A stretch of 64,000 nucleotides of DNA from JAKFEW01 sp036675505 (GTDB lineage: Bacteria > Cyanobacteriota > Sericytochromatia > S15B-MN24 > JAQBPE01): the NCBI GenBank assembly GCA_036675505.1, contig JAKFEW010000061.1:1-64000 (forward strand), read 5' to 3'. This document shows, in pieces, positions 20,856 through 30,968 of the stretch; position 1 is the stretch's first letter; each line of letters starts with the position of its first letter. The position numbers were made by a program, and so were the translations under genes. A model generated the notes under the pieces. The model was not told the origin of the DNA. It did not search any database and saw only the letters and a list, made by a program, of their open reading frames with translations.

Positions 20856-23834
20856 TCAGTTTTTCCACTCTCTCAGGATTTCGAAAGGGATCCTCTTAAT
20901 TTGGTCACTTTCGAGAATGATTAGATCGCCGTCCGGTGAGATTTCTAGGTCACGTATCGTTCTGAAAGATGTATCTCTGGAATCTCGGTTGAACAAGACT
21001 CCGCCCTTTCCGCCGAGGATCCGGGATTTACTCATGTCCCGTGCAATTTGAGCAATCTGATTTTCCGTTGCTATGTATAAATTATTTTCAGCATCAATCT
21101 CAGCCGTCGTTGTGTCAAGAAAATTAAAATCTGCGCCGAAGACTTTTTTCAAGTCACTGGACGTTGCAACTACCTTTTTGTCGCCGTTCGAAATTGCGAA
21201 CACTGTCTCGTTTCTATTATCGATGCCTTCAATGACATCAACCGTGGCCGGCCAAGAAGGCGAATACGAAAGGCTTCCATCAGCCTGCAAAATGTAATTG
21301 TAACCTGTGTCAAGTAGTAGTGTTGTGCCATCGCGGAGCTTGGCTGTCCACTTTGGATCGTTTAGGCTGATTTCGACGGCCTTTCCAAGGCCCGGAGTTC
21401 CATTCGCGTTTTCGCCATTTCCAATAACTGTCTTGAGGCTCCCGTCAGTCGAAATCGTTTGAATGGTAGGAAACGTTTTATCGGCTGAAGTCAGTCTTAG
21501 CTTCTCTGAGACAAACATCGCCGTCTCATTGTCATCCCATCGGATGTGACGTATCGGGAAAATCGGTGCTTGCTGGGCGTTGTTTGCGCTAGGGGTCCAT
21601 CCCTCATCGCCGTTTCCAGCTAAGTGCGCAAGGGGCTTCCCCTTACGTTGAAGGAAAATTTTTGAACCAGCGGCAATAATCATGTCGCCGTTTGCGTTAA
21701 TTGAAAATGAACCTGCGCCGATTAGTGTGTCAGTATTGGTTTTTGAAGCGAGGCCAGCGATTGGCTTTGCTGAGATTGGACTGTTCAGATTTATAGCTAC
21801 GACTTGATTGTCGCGTTGTTGGATGTAAATGTGGCCGCCGTACCCGGTGAGTGCCGTTGGACTGAATAACCATTCGCTGATTTCTTCGACATCGCTAGAG
21901 CTGAAAGGTGATATTTCCCTCGTCGAATTATCATCTAACTCTAGAACGGTGCTATGGCCGTGCTCGCCATTAGAAGTTGTAAAAATGCGGCCTCCGACTT
22001 CGGCTAAGGCTGTCGGATATACAACTCTATCGGATTTTGTCGTAATCGTACCCTTGTCGATATTCAGGCTGATGATTTTGGAACCCGACGTCAGATTGCT
22101 GTCTGTTACAAGAAGGTTTCCACCACTTTCAAATGTTAATCCTTCTGCCATCCAAAATTGATAGTCTCGCGCAGGAATTTGACCATTGAGGTCGGCGTTT
22201 GTGCCGCCTCCGGCGACAGTTTCTATTTTTCCGTCGTTGTTAATCCTACGGATACCCCCTCTCATCCGCCTCTCAGTGAAATAAACAATTCCGTTGGTGT
22301 CTACAGCAATACCTGCTGGATTATATAATGAAGCTTCTTTTGCATTTACTCCATCTGGAGAAACGTCTTTGGTTCCGGTCCCAGCCAGTACTTCAATTGA
22401 ATCAGATTTCATTCTCACAATTCTCTGGTTGATAGTATCGCAGAGATAGAGCCATCCATTGTGGTAGTCCATGCCGGCATGATAGGTAAAGGCCGAACCT
22501 ACATTCTCGGCGTACGGCCATGAATTCTGCTTGACGATGATTTTAATACGACCATCATTAGTCACTAGTAACAATTTATGCTCTTCAGGCATAAACAGAA
22601 ACAATCCAATGGAGGTTGCTTTCATACCGCCCACATGACCCAACGGTACATCGAGGGCAAGGTGTCCATCGCCATCATTTGTAATTCCTGAGATGATTAA
22701 TAGCTTCTCAATGCGTTCAAAAACATCCTGAACACTGACATCTTCGCTGATAATGTTGTTTACAAGCGAAACGATTTGCGAAGTTTCAGTAGTGTCAATG
22801 AGGTTGGTAACCTTGCTTTCGAGGGCAGATCTTACGTCGGAGCGGGCTTCCGCTTCGATTTCCGGGGTAAGTTTTTCCAGAATCTTCTGGTCACCGTCGA
22901 TGAATTGATCCAAAATAAATGTTGTCGCAAGTGTTGACACCATGTCGATTTCCAATTCTTTTTCGGGCGAAGAGGCGCCCTTCGATACGAAGGCTTTCAA
23001 CTCGCCGTTGATGAGTGGCGACGACACCTGAATTACGCAGTTCGCGTCAATCTCTTCGCGCGGCACAAGGAATTGGCCCCACGCGTCGGCTTTGCCTTCG
23101 AGCGGTTGCCCATTCTTGCCAATCTTTAGCTTGCCCGCCGCATCGACAACTCGAAGGCTTGCGTATGCGAGGGGACGCTGGCCCAAACTGCCGCCGTTGT
23201 TGCTGACAATATTGGCGCCGTTCTGGCCGATCACGTTGCCACCGTTGTTGTTGACGATATTGGCGCCGTTTTGGCCGATCACACTGCCGCCGTTATTGCT
23301 GATGATATTGGCCCCGTTCTGGCCGATGACATTGGCGCCGTTTTGTCCGATGACGTTGGCCCCATTCTGACCAATCACGTTCGCGCCGTTCTGGCCAATG
23401 ACGTTCGCGCCGTTGTTCGACACGATGTTGGCGCCATTCTGCCCGATGACGTTCGCCCCGTTCTGCCCAATCACGCTGCCGCCATTATTGCTCACGATCC
23501 CCAACGGCACGAAAACACGGCCAAGTAGAAATTTCTGGGAATCGATCTGTGCGCCGCCAGTGCTCGCCTGGCTCGATCCGGTTGTGGCACTCGCGCTTGC
23601 GGCCGCTCCTGCGGCATCTGTTGCGCTCGCCGTCACTGGTGTGTTCGCCGAGGCATCCCCAGCGTCGGTCCTGGCAACACCATCCCCTTGCCGTTGACCA
23701 CCCGCGCCGCCGGGTCGCTTCCCCGCCCCCACTTGCGAAGCACTCGGGCTAAAGCAGCCCGTCATAATGCTTAACGCCAGGCAACCCACTAAAACCGAGC
23801 GGTGACGGCGACCCTTTGTTGATGTTGTATGCAT
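20856..23834 (-). CDS. Large octad-repeat lipoprotein with NHL-type beta-propeller
   Basis: 992 residues. Lipobox LSIMTGC (Cys27), then a Ser/Ala/Gly linker (30-100). An octapeptide array (residues 117-216) has 12 full units of the type NGANVIGQ, alternating with NGGS or SN variants. A carboxypeptidase-regulatory-like domain (about 220-275: PLAYASLRVV to WGQFLVP) and a helical segment (about 290-380) follow. A long region with NHL/SMP-30 propeller blades is next: YNPAGIAVDTNGIVYFTE, then PTALTGYGGHIYIQQ and INANGDMIIAAG. It is expected on the cell surface or in the periplasm. The gene is clearly poorer in G+C than its neighbours, with A/T-rich third positions, suggesting transfer or relaxed selection. 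No enzymatic residues are recognised. Confidence 0.88.
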   Translation of the reverse strand: MHTTSTKGRRHRSVLVGCLALSIMTGCFSPSASQVGAGKRPGGAGGQRQGDGVARTDAGDASANTPVTASATDAAGAAASASATTGSSQASTGGAQIDSQKFLLGRVFVPLGIVSNNGGSVIGQNGANVIGQNGANIVSNNGANVIGQNGANVIGQNGANVIGQNGANVIGQNGANIISNNGGSVIGQNGANIVNNNGGNVIGQNGANIVSNNGGSLGQRPLAYASLRVVDAAGKLKIGKNGQPLEGKADAWGQFLVPREEIDANCVIQVSSPLINGELKAFVSKGASSPEKELEIDMVSTLATTFILDQFIDGDQKILEKLTPEIEAEARSDVRSALESKVTNLIDTTETSQIVSLVNNIISEDVSVQDVFERIEKLLIISGITNDGDGHLALDVPLGHVGGMKATSIGLFLFMPEEHKLLLVTNDGRIKIIVKQNSWPYAENVGSAFTYHAGMDYHNGWLYLCDTINQRIVRMKSDSIEVLAGTGTKDVSPDGVNAKEASLYNPAGIAVDTNGIVYFTERRMRGGIRRINNDGKIETVAGGGTNADLNGQIPARDYQFWMAEGLTFESGGNLLVTDSNLTSGSKIISLNIDKGTITTKSDRVVYPTALAEVGGRIFTTSNGEHGHSTVLELDDNSTREISPFSSSDVEEISEWLFSPTALTGYGGHIYIQQRDNQVVAINLNSPISAKPIAGLASKTNTDTLIGAGSFSINANGDMIIAAGSKIFLQRKGKPLAHLAGNGDEGWTPSANNAQQAPIFPIRHIRWDDNETAMFVSEKLRLTSADKTFPTIQTISTDGSLKTVIGNGENANGTPGLGKAVEISLNDPKWTAKLRDGTTLLLDTGYNYILQADGSLSYSPSWPATVDVIEGIDNRNETVFAISNGDKKVVATSSDLKKVFGADFNFLDTTTAEIDAENNLYIATENQIAQIARDMSKSRILGGKGGVLFNRDSRDTSFRTIRDLEISPDGDLIILESDQIKRIPFEILREWKN
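23187..23486 (-). repeat. 24-bp tandem repeat encoding 12 octapeptides
   Basis: The stretch encodes 12 consecutive eight-residue units plus a final NGGS. The consensus is N-G-[A/G]-[N/S]-[V/I]-[I/V]-[G/S/N]-[Q/N]; four adjacent units are identical as NGANVIGQ. At DNA level the 24-bp units differ mainly at synonymous positions, so the peptide sequence rather than the DNA seems to be what is kept. Confidence 0.95.
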
Positions 23835-24008
23835 TGGTCCACTCGGCAGGCGAACAATCGATGGTTGTGGTCATATTCCCCGATGTCGACTCTATTACGC
23901 GCTTGCAGTATTACGTCAAACCGCTTCCGACGGGACTCTTGAGACATAACGCTCCCTCGGTGTTTCGGAAAATCTCCGATTCCTTATCCTGACCCGAACC
24001 CGCCCCCA

Positions 24009-24042
24009 TGTGACGGCCGTCACGCCCCGAATCCGCTACAAT
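24009..24042 (+). promoter_or_regulatory. CRP-like palindrome and -10 element upstream of hpt
   Basis: GTGACGGCCGTCAC (24010-24023) is a perfect 14-bp palindrome. Read as TGTGA-N6-TCACG it matches the CRP consensus TGTGA-N6-TCACA at nine of ten positions. TACAAT (24037-24042) follows as a possible -10 box, 60 nt before the hpt ATG. No good -35 box is visible, as expected for an activator-dependent promoter. A class III cyclase is encoded 6 kb away, but no CRP gene is in the window. Confidence 0.45.
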
Positions 24043-24101
24043 ACCCCCGCTCGTTGCCCCGGCCCGCGACCCGCGGCCCGACCTCCTGGAAGGACCACCC
24101 C

Positions 24102-24647
24102 ATGCACGACTCCATCGAAACCGTCCTGCTCACCGAGCAACAGATCGCCGAGCGTATCAAGCAGATGGGGACGCAGATCGCCGCGGACTACAAGGAGACG
24201 CCCAACGTCCTCCTGATCGGCGTGCTGCGTGGCGTGGCGGTGTTCTTCGGCGACATGATGCGCGCCGTCCCGCTCCCGCTCGACATCGACTTCATGTCGA
24301 TCTCCAGCTACGGCTCCAGCACGCGGTCCTCGGGCGTCGTCCGCATCCTCAAGGACCTGGACGAGAACATCACGGGCCGCCACGTGATCATCCTCGAGGA
24401 CATCATCGACACAGGCCTCACGCTCAGCTACCTCGTCCGCCTGCTCCAGGAGCGCCGCCCGGCGAGCCTCGAGATTTGTACGTTGCTCGACAAGCCCTCG
24501 CGGCGCCTGATCGAGGTGCCGGTCAAGTACGTCGGGTTCACCATCCCGGACCAGTTCGTGGTCGGCTACGGGCTCGACTACGATCAGAAGTACCGCAACC
24601 TTCCCTACGTGGGGATCCTCAAGCCCGAAGTGTATGCGAAGGCCTGA
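24102..24647 (+). CDS. hpt: Hypoxanthine phosphoribosyltransferase
   Basis: Purine salvage enzyme that makes IMP (and often GMP) from the free base and PRPP in the cytoplasm. 181 residues with the typical order: VLLIGVLRGVAVFFGDM, the flexible-loop SSYGSS, the PRPP-binding VIILEDIIDTGLTLSYL and the purine-contact region VKYVGFTIPDQFVVGYGLDYDQKYRNLPYVG. The ATG at 24102 has GGAAGGA about 8 nt upstream, which rules out the longer frame from 24054. It appears monocistronic: a new promoter starts 18 nt after its stop. Confidence 0.97.
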   Translation: MHDSIETVLLTEQQIAERIKQMGTQIAADYKETPNVLLIGVLRGVAVFFGDMMRAVPLPLDIDFMSISSYGSSTRSSGVVRILKDLDENITGRHVIILEDIIDTGLTLSYLVRLLQERRPASLEICTLLDKPSRRLIEVPVKYVGFTIPDQFVVGYGLDYDQKYRNLPYVGILKPEVYAKA

Positions 24648-24665
24648 ACGCTAGCTGGTCCTGAG

Positions 24666-24694
24666 TTGCGCCTATCACGGGCGCACCGTATAAT
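24666..24694 (+). promoter_or_regulatory. Strong sigma70-type promoter
   Basis: TTGCGC (24666-24671) and a perfect TATAAT (24689-24694) are separated by exactly 17 nt. It starts just after hpt and would initiate transcription near 24701, about 250 nt upstream of rimP. It is the best match to a housekeeping promoter that I found in the window. Confidence 0.75.
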
Positions 24695-24700
24695 GAATCC

Positions 24701-24927
24701 ACCTTCCGCCAATGGTGGCATCGTTACCGCTAGAGTTCTGTGAGGGAGCGGGTTTACGCCCTCTTTCCGCAGTTGACAGGAAACTCGCCCGATGATGAAC
24801 TAGGATCCAGGTTCGCCTGGTTTTATGGGCCGCCTCTCGTCGCGAGGCCGGTGGTCCCACCTAGCAGATCAACGTGGAGCGGCGCCGAGCGCGACCGTGG
24901 CGGAGTGGGTTATCCCGCTCCTTTTTT
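24701..24927 (+). ncRNA. Probable structured RNA between hpt and rimP (about 227 nt)
   Basis: The unit runs from the expected start of the promoter at 24666-24694 to an intrinsic terminator ending at 24927, and shows no convincing ORF. Several helices are visible: CTAG(A)GTTC near 24753 pairs with GAACTAG near 24818; GCGGGTTT pairs with AAACTCGC inside that; CCAGG-TTCG-CCTGG is a perfect UUCG hairpin; GCCTC/GAGGC follows; and CCGCCA near the 5' end can pair with TGGCGG near the 3' end, closing the molecule. It is not a tRNA, and I see no SRP, tmRNA or RNase P signatures. A 6S-like RNA or a regulatory leader of the rimP-nusA operon are the main alternatives. Confidence 0.5.
24902..24927 (+). 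terminator. Intrinsic terminator upstream of rimP
   Basis: Stem GGAGTGGG / CCCGCTCC (8 bp with one G-U pair), loop TTAT, then six T residues at 24922-24927. It lies only 23 nt before the rimP start, so it either ends the small RNA or acts as an attenuator of the rimP operon. Confidence 0.8.
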
Positions 24928-24950
24928 GTTGTTTATGGGGGTAGTGTCAG

Positions 24951-25442
24951 TTGGCCGTGCGAGACGATCTCTTTGCGATCGCCGAGCCCGTCGTTCAGGC
25001 CGAAGGCTTCGAGCTGGTGGACCTGGAATACGCCAAGGAGGGCCCGCGCTGGGTCGTCCGCGTGTTCCTGTTCAGCCCCGAAGGCGTCAGCCTCGAAGAC
25101 TGCAAGACGGTCAGCCATGCGCTCTCGGCCAAGTTCGAGGCCGACGATCCGGTCAAGGTGGCCTACTCTCTCGAAGTTTCTTCGCCGGGTGCGGAGCGCG
25201 TGCTCAAGACCGAGCGCGAGTACCGCATCTTCCAGGGGCGCCTCGCGCGGGTCACGGTTCGTGATCCGGTCGAGGATCCCGCCACCGGCAAGAAGGAGCA
25301 GGTGATCCACGGGCTGCTGGGCCCGGTCACAGGCGACACGATTCAGCTCGGAGGCCCCGAGGGGCAATCGATCCCGCTTGCGCGGGACAACGTCAAGCAG
25401 GTCCGGTTGGCGCTCAAATCGAGCGTTCCGGCGTTCAAGTAG
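24951..25442 (+). CDS. rimP: Ribosome maturation factor RimP
   Basis: Assists 30S subunit assembly. 163 residues: an N-terminal alpha/beta domain (PVVQAEGFELVDLEYAKEGPRWVVRVFL, SLEDCKTVSHALSAKFE and the conserved YSLEVSSPGAERVLKTE), then the small SH3-like C-domain (GPVTGDTIQL, DNVKQVRLAL). The TTG at 24951 has GGGGG 9 nt upstream; a GTG at 24957 is possible. First gene of the rimP-nusA-rnpM-infB-rbfA-nrnA-truB cluster; nusA begins 14 nt after its stop. Confidence 0.96.
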   Translation: MAVRDDLFAIAEPVVQAEGFELVDLEYAKEGPRWVVRVFLFSPEGVSLEDCKTVSHALSAKFEADDPVKVAYSLEVSSPGAERVLKTEREYRIFQGRLARVTVRDPVEDPATGKKEQVIHGLLGPVTGDTIQLGGPEGQSIPLARDNVKQVRLALKSSVPAFK

Positions 25443-25456
25443 GGGGATTCGGCAAG

Positions 25457-26755
25457 GTGTCGAACAATATCAAGGAAGCTTTCCAGGCGTTGGCGCGCGA
25501 GCGCAACATCCAGACGACCGTCCTCAAGGACGCGCTGGAGGCCGCCCTGCTGGCCGCCTATCGCCGCGATCCCAACGTGACGCAGAACGCCGAGGTCGAC
25601 CTCGACCTCGAGACCGGCACCTTCAAGGTGTGGGCGCACAAGGTCATCGTGGACGAGGTCAACGACGCGAAGGAAGAGATCTCCATCGAGGAAGCCAAGG
25701 CCCACCGCGAGGACGCCCAGGTCGACGAGACGATCGCCTTCGACGTCACGCCGAAGGACTTCGGTCGCCTGGCAGCGCAGATGGCCAAGCAGGTCATCAC
25801 GCAGCGCCTGCGCGAGTCCGAGCGCAAGATCCTCTACGACGAGTTCAAGGACAAGCAGGGCGCCACCATCATCGGCACCGTGCAGCGCGTCGAGGGCCGC
25901 AACGTCATCGTGAACCTGGGCAAGCTGGAAGCCTTGCTGCCTGGCTCCGAGCAGATTCCCGGCGAGCGTTGGCGCGTCGGCGAGCGCATCAAGGTCTTCG
26001 TGCTGGAAGTGCGCGACACCCCGCGCGGCGTCCAGGTGATCGTGAGCCGCGGCTCCGAGCAACTCGTGCGAGAGCTCTTCGAGCTCGAGGTGCCGGAGGT
26101 CGTCGAGGGCGCGGTCATCATCGAGGGCATCGCCCGCGAGGCCGGCCACCGCACCAAGATCGCCGTCCGCTCGCGCGACGCCGCGATCGACCCGATCGGC
26201 GCCTGCGTCGGCGCCCGTGGCGGCCGCATCCAGGCGATCAGCTCCGAGCTGCGCAACGAGAAGATCGAAATCATCCGCTTCAGCCCCGTGCTGGAGACCT
26301 ACATCGCGAACTCGCTGTCGCCCGCCAAGGTGTCGAGCGTGACCGTCAACGAGGACCACCGCCAGGCGCTCGTCGTCGTGCCGGACAACATGCTCTCGCT
26401 GGCGATCGGCCGCGAAGGTCAGAACGTCCGCCTCGCGGCCAAGCTGACCGGCTATCGCATCGACATCAAGAGCGAGAGCCAGATTGCCGAGCTCGACCGC
26501 CAGGCCGAAGAAGACGCTTACTACGCCGAGCACGGCTATCCCGAGGAAGAACCGGCGACCGAGCTGGTTGCCGACACCGAGCCCGCGGCCGAACCGGCCG
26601 AAGGTGAGGCGGAGGCTGCCGAGCCTGCCGCAGCTGCTGAAGGCGCCGAGCCTGCTGCAACTGCCGAAGCCACCGAGCCTGCCGAGGCCGTCGAGGCCGC
26701 CGAGCAGGCACCGGCTGATACGGAGGAGGTCGTGAGCGGCCAGCCGAACGCATGA
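25457..26755 (+). CDS. nusA: Transcription termination/antitermination factor NusA
   Basis: Binds RNA polymerase and modulates pausing and termination. 432 residues: NusA N-terminal domain (1-~125), S1 domain (TIIGTVQRVEGRNVIVNLG), KH1 (AREAGHRTKIAVRS to GARGGRIQAI) and KH2 (VVPDNMLSLAIGREGQNVRLAAKLTGYRIDI). A long Glu/Ala/Pro-rich tail (about 350-432) replaces the acidic repeats of longer NusA proteins. GTG start with AAGG just upstream. The stop overlaps the rnpM start (ATGA), so the two are coupled. Confidence 0.97.
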   Translation: MSNNIKEAFQALARERNIQTTVLKDALEAALLAAYRRDPNVTQNAEVDLDLETGTFKVWAHKVIVDEVNDAKEEISIEEAKAHREDAQVDETIAFDVTPKDFGRLAAQMAKQVITQRLRESERKILYDEFKDKQGATIIGTVQRVEGRNVIVNLGKLEALLPGSEQIPGERWRVGERIKVFVLEVRDTPRGVQVIVSRGSEQLVRELFELEVPEVVEGAVIIEGIAREAGHRTKIAVRSRDAAIDPIGACVGARGGRIQAISSELRNEKIEIIRFSPVLETYIANSLSPAKVSSVTVNEDHRQALVVVPDNMLSLAIGREGQNVRLAAKLTGYRIDIKSESQIAELDRQAEEDAYYAEHGYPEEEPATELVADTEPAAEPAEGEAEAAEPAAAAEGAEPAATAEATEPAEAVEAAEQAPADTEEVVSGQPNA

Positions 26756-27060
26756 TCGAGGGCGGGCCCGCGCGCCCGCGCCGCGTGCCGGAGCGACAGT
26801 GCGTCGCCTGCCGGACGATGGCGCCCCGAGACAGGTTGATCCGGATTGCCCGGACGCCCGACGGGGAGGTGGTTCTCGATGAAGACCACCGCCAGCCTGG
26901 ACGCGGGGCTTACGTCTGCCGAACGCCCGAGTGCGTGAAGCAGGCGGCCAAACGGGGGGCCATCCAACGGGCCCTACGCCGGCCGATTCCGGCGGAACTC
27001 TCGGAGCGCGTCATCGCCCTGGGAAACAACCTGGGGACGCACGAGAGACCAACGGATTAA
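26752..27060 (+). CDS. rnpM: YlxR/RnpM family RNA-binding protein
   Basis: 102 residues of the DUF448/YlxR family, always found between nusA and infB. The family signatures are present: RVPERQCVACRTMAPRDRLIRI, GRGAYVC and PECVKQA. In Firmicutes the protein has been reported to bind RNase P RNA (hence RnpM). The ATG overlaps the nusA stop by 4 nt. The ribosomal-protein-like YlxQ gene that often follows is absent; infB starts 36 nt later. Confidence 0.93.
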   Translation: MIEGGPARPRRVPERQCVACRTMAPRDRLIRIARTPDGEVVLDEDHRQPGRGAYVCRTPECVKQAAKRGAIQRALRRPIPAELSERVIALGNNLGTHERPTD

Positions 27061-27096
27061 TGGTTTTCAAGTACTGGAAAGGTTACGGACGAGGTT

Positions 27097-29538
<2,442 letters not shown>

Positions 29539-29578
29539 TCAGCGAAGCTACACCTGGGAACCCGGGGGGAGGTTGGTT

Positions 29579-29965
29579 ATGGGGCATCGATCGACGCGTG
29601 TGGCGGAAGCCATCAAAGAAGAGGTCGGCTCGATCCTGCTGTACCGGATCAAAGACGTTCGGGTCCCGAGCGAGCGTGTCTCGGTGACGAACGTCGAGGT
29701 GACCGGCGACCTCCGCCACGCCACTGTCTTCATCAGCGTCCTCGGCGACGAGGACGTGCAAAAGGAGGCCCTCGCCGGGTTGATCTCGGCGCAGGGCTTC
29801 GTGCGCAGCGAGCTCGGCAAGGCGATCAAGATGCGCGCCACGCCGGAGGTCCACTTCAAGCTGGACCACTCGCTCGAGCACGGCGCGAACATCCTCGCGC
29901 TGATCAACAAAATCAGCCAGGAACGAAACGAGCAGGCGGGCCGTGACGGCCACGACGCGGGTTAA
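29579..29965 (+). CDS. rbfA: Ribosome-binding factor A
   Basis: Cold-shock and 16S maturation factor acting on the 30S subunit. 128 residues with the KH-like pattern STRVAEAIKEEVGSILL, VTNVEVTGDLRHATVFISVLGD, then FVRSELGKAIKMRATPEVHFKLD and LEHGANILALI. The ATG at 29579 is preceded by GGGGGGAGG. It overlaps nrnA by 23 bp. Confidence 0.95.
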   Translation: MGHRSTRVAEAIKEEVGSILLYRIKDVRVPSERVSVTNVEVTGDLRHATVFISVLGDEDVQKEALAGLISAQGFVRSELGKAIKMRATPEVHFKLDHSLEHGANILALINKISQERNEQAGRDGHDAG

Positions 29966-30968
29966 TCCGCCCGGCACCTTCGCCCGGGACCTCCCGGCCG
30001 ACGTCCAGGCCTGGCTGCCGTTGCTGCAGACGACGCCAGCCTGGGTGGTCGTCCCGCACATGGGGCCCGACGCCGACACGCTCGGCAGCAGCCTTGCGCT
30101 GGCGGGGCTGCTGCGCAGGCTCGGCCGACCGGCCTGGGTGGCCTGCCAGGACGACGTGGCGCAGCGTTTCGACTACCTGCCCGGCGCCGCGGAGGTCGTG
30201 GTGAACGCCCTGCCCGCCGACCTGCCGGCGGGGACGGGCGCGATCGCCTGCGACGCGGCCACTTTCGACCGCCTCGGCACGATGGGCCCGCGCATCGCCG
30301 CCATGCGCCCGCTGGTGAACGTGGACCACCACATCAGCAACCCGGGCTGGGGCAGCCACAACCTGGTCGACGTGGCCTCGGCCGCCACCGGCGAGGCGAT
30401 CTACCTGCTCTACGATTGGTTCGGCGTGCCGCTCGATCGCGACGCCGCGACCTGCCTGTACGCCGCCCTCGTGACGGATACCGGCAGCTTCCGCTACCCG
30501 GCCACCACGCACCGCACGATGGCGGTGGCCTCCGAGATCCTGGCCACCGACATCGACGCGCCGGCGATCGGGGCCGCCATCTACGAGCGCCGCACGCCGG
30601 GCGCGATGCGTTTGCTCGGCCTGGCGCTCGCGTCGCTGAAGATGGGCGCCGGCGGCCGCCTGGCCTGGGTGACCGTGCCGCTCTCGATGTTCGAGCAGGC
30701 CGGCGCCGGCGAGGACGAGGCCGACGCGATCGCCGAGCGGCTGCGCGAGGTGGCGGGGGTCGAGGCGCTCTTCGTGGCCCGCGAGAGCCGCGACGGCGCC
30801 GTGCGCGTGAGCTTGCGCAGCAAGGGCCTCGTCGACGTGAACCAGATCGCCAGTTGCTGCGCGGGCGGCGGCCACGTCCAGGCCGCCGGCTGCACGATCG
30901 CCCGGCCGCTCGCCGAGGTCGAGGCCGAGCTCGTGGCGGCCCTGGAAGAAGCGCTGCGCGGTGCCTGA
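29943..30968 (+). CDS. nrnA: DHH-family nanoRNase / pAp phosphatase
   Basis: 341 residues. It degrades short oligoribonucleotides and dephosphorylates pAp in known members. DHH motifs: PHMGPDADTLGSSLAL (motif I), AIACDAATFDRLG (motif II), NVDHHISN (motif III) and TDTGSFRY (motif IV). The DHHA1 domain carries GGGHVQAAG near the C-terminus. It starts with GTG inside the end of rbfA and itself overlaps truB by 8 bp; the order rbfA-nrnA-truB is a common arrangement. Confidence 0.93.
   Translation: MTATTRVNPPGTFARDLPADVQAWLPLLQTTPAWVVVPHMGPDADTLGSSLALAGLLRRLGRPAWVACQDDVAQRFDYLPGAAEVVVNALPADLPAGTGAIACDAATFDRLGTMGPRIAAMRPLVNVDHHISNPGWGSHNLVDVASAATGEAIYLLYDWFGVPLDRDAATCLYAALVTDTGSFRYPATTHRTMAVASEILATDIDAPAIGAAIYERRTPGAMRLLGLALASLKMGAGGRLAWVTVPLSMFEQAGAGEDEADAIAERLREVAGVEALFVARESRDGAVRVSLRSKGLVDVNQIASCCAGGGHVQAAGCTIARPLAEVEAELVAALEEALRGA

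Noticed and set aside
23187..23486. The regular 24-bp repeats considered as a CRISPR array
   Set aside because: There are no unique spacers; the units are contiguous, in frame and encode octapeptides within a lipoprotein.
24701..24760. T-box leader suggested by AATGGTGGCATCGTTACCGC-like bases
   Set aside because: The match sits near the 5' end rather than next to the terminator, and no specifier stem is evident.
24701..24900. tRNA, tmRNA or SRP RNA in the hpt-rimP gap
   Set aside because: No cloverleaf with a T-loop, no tag-coding region and no GGAAGCAGCC-type SRP motif could be found.
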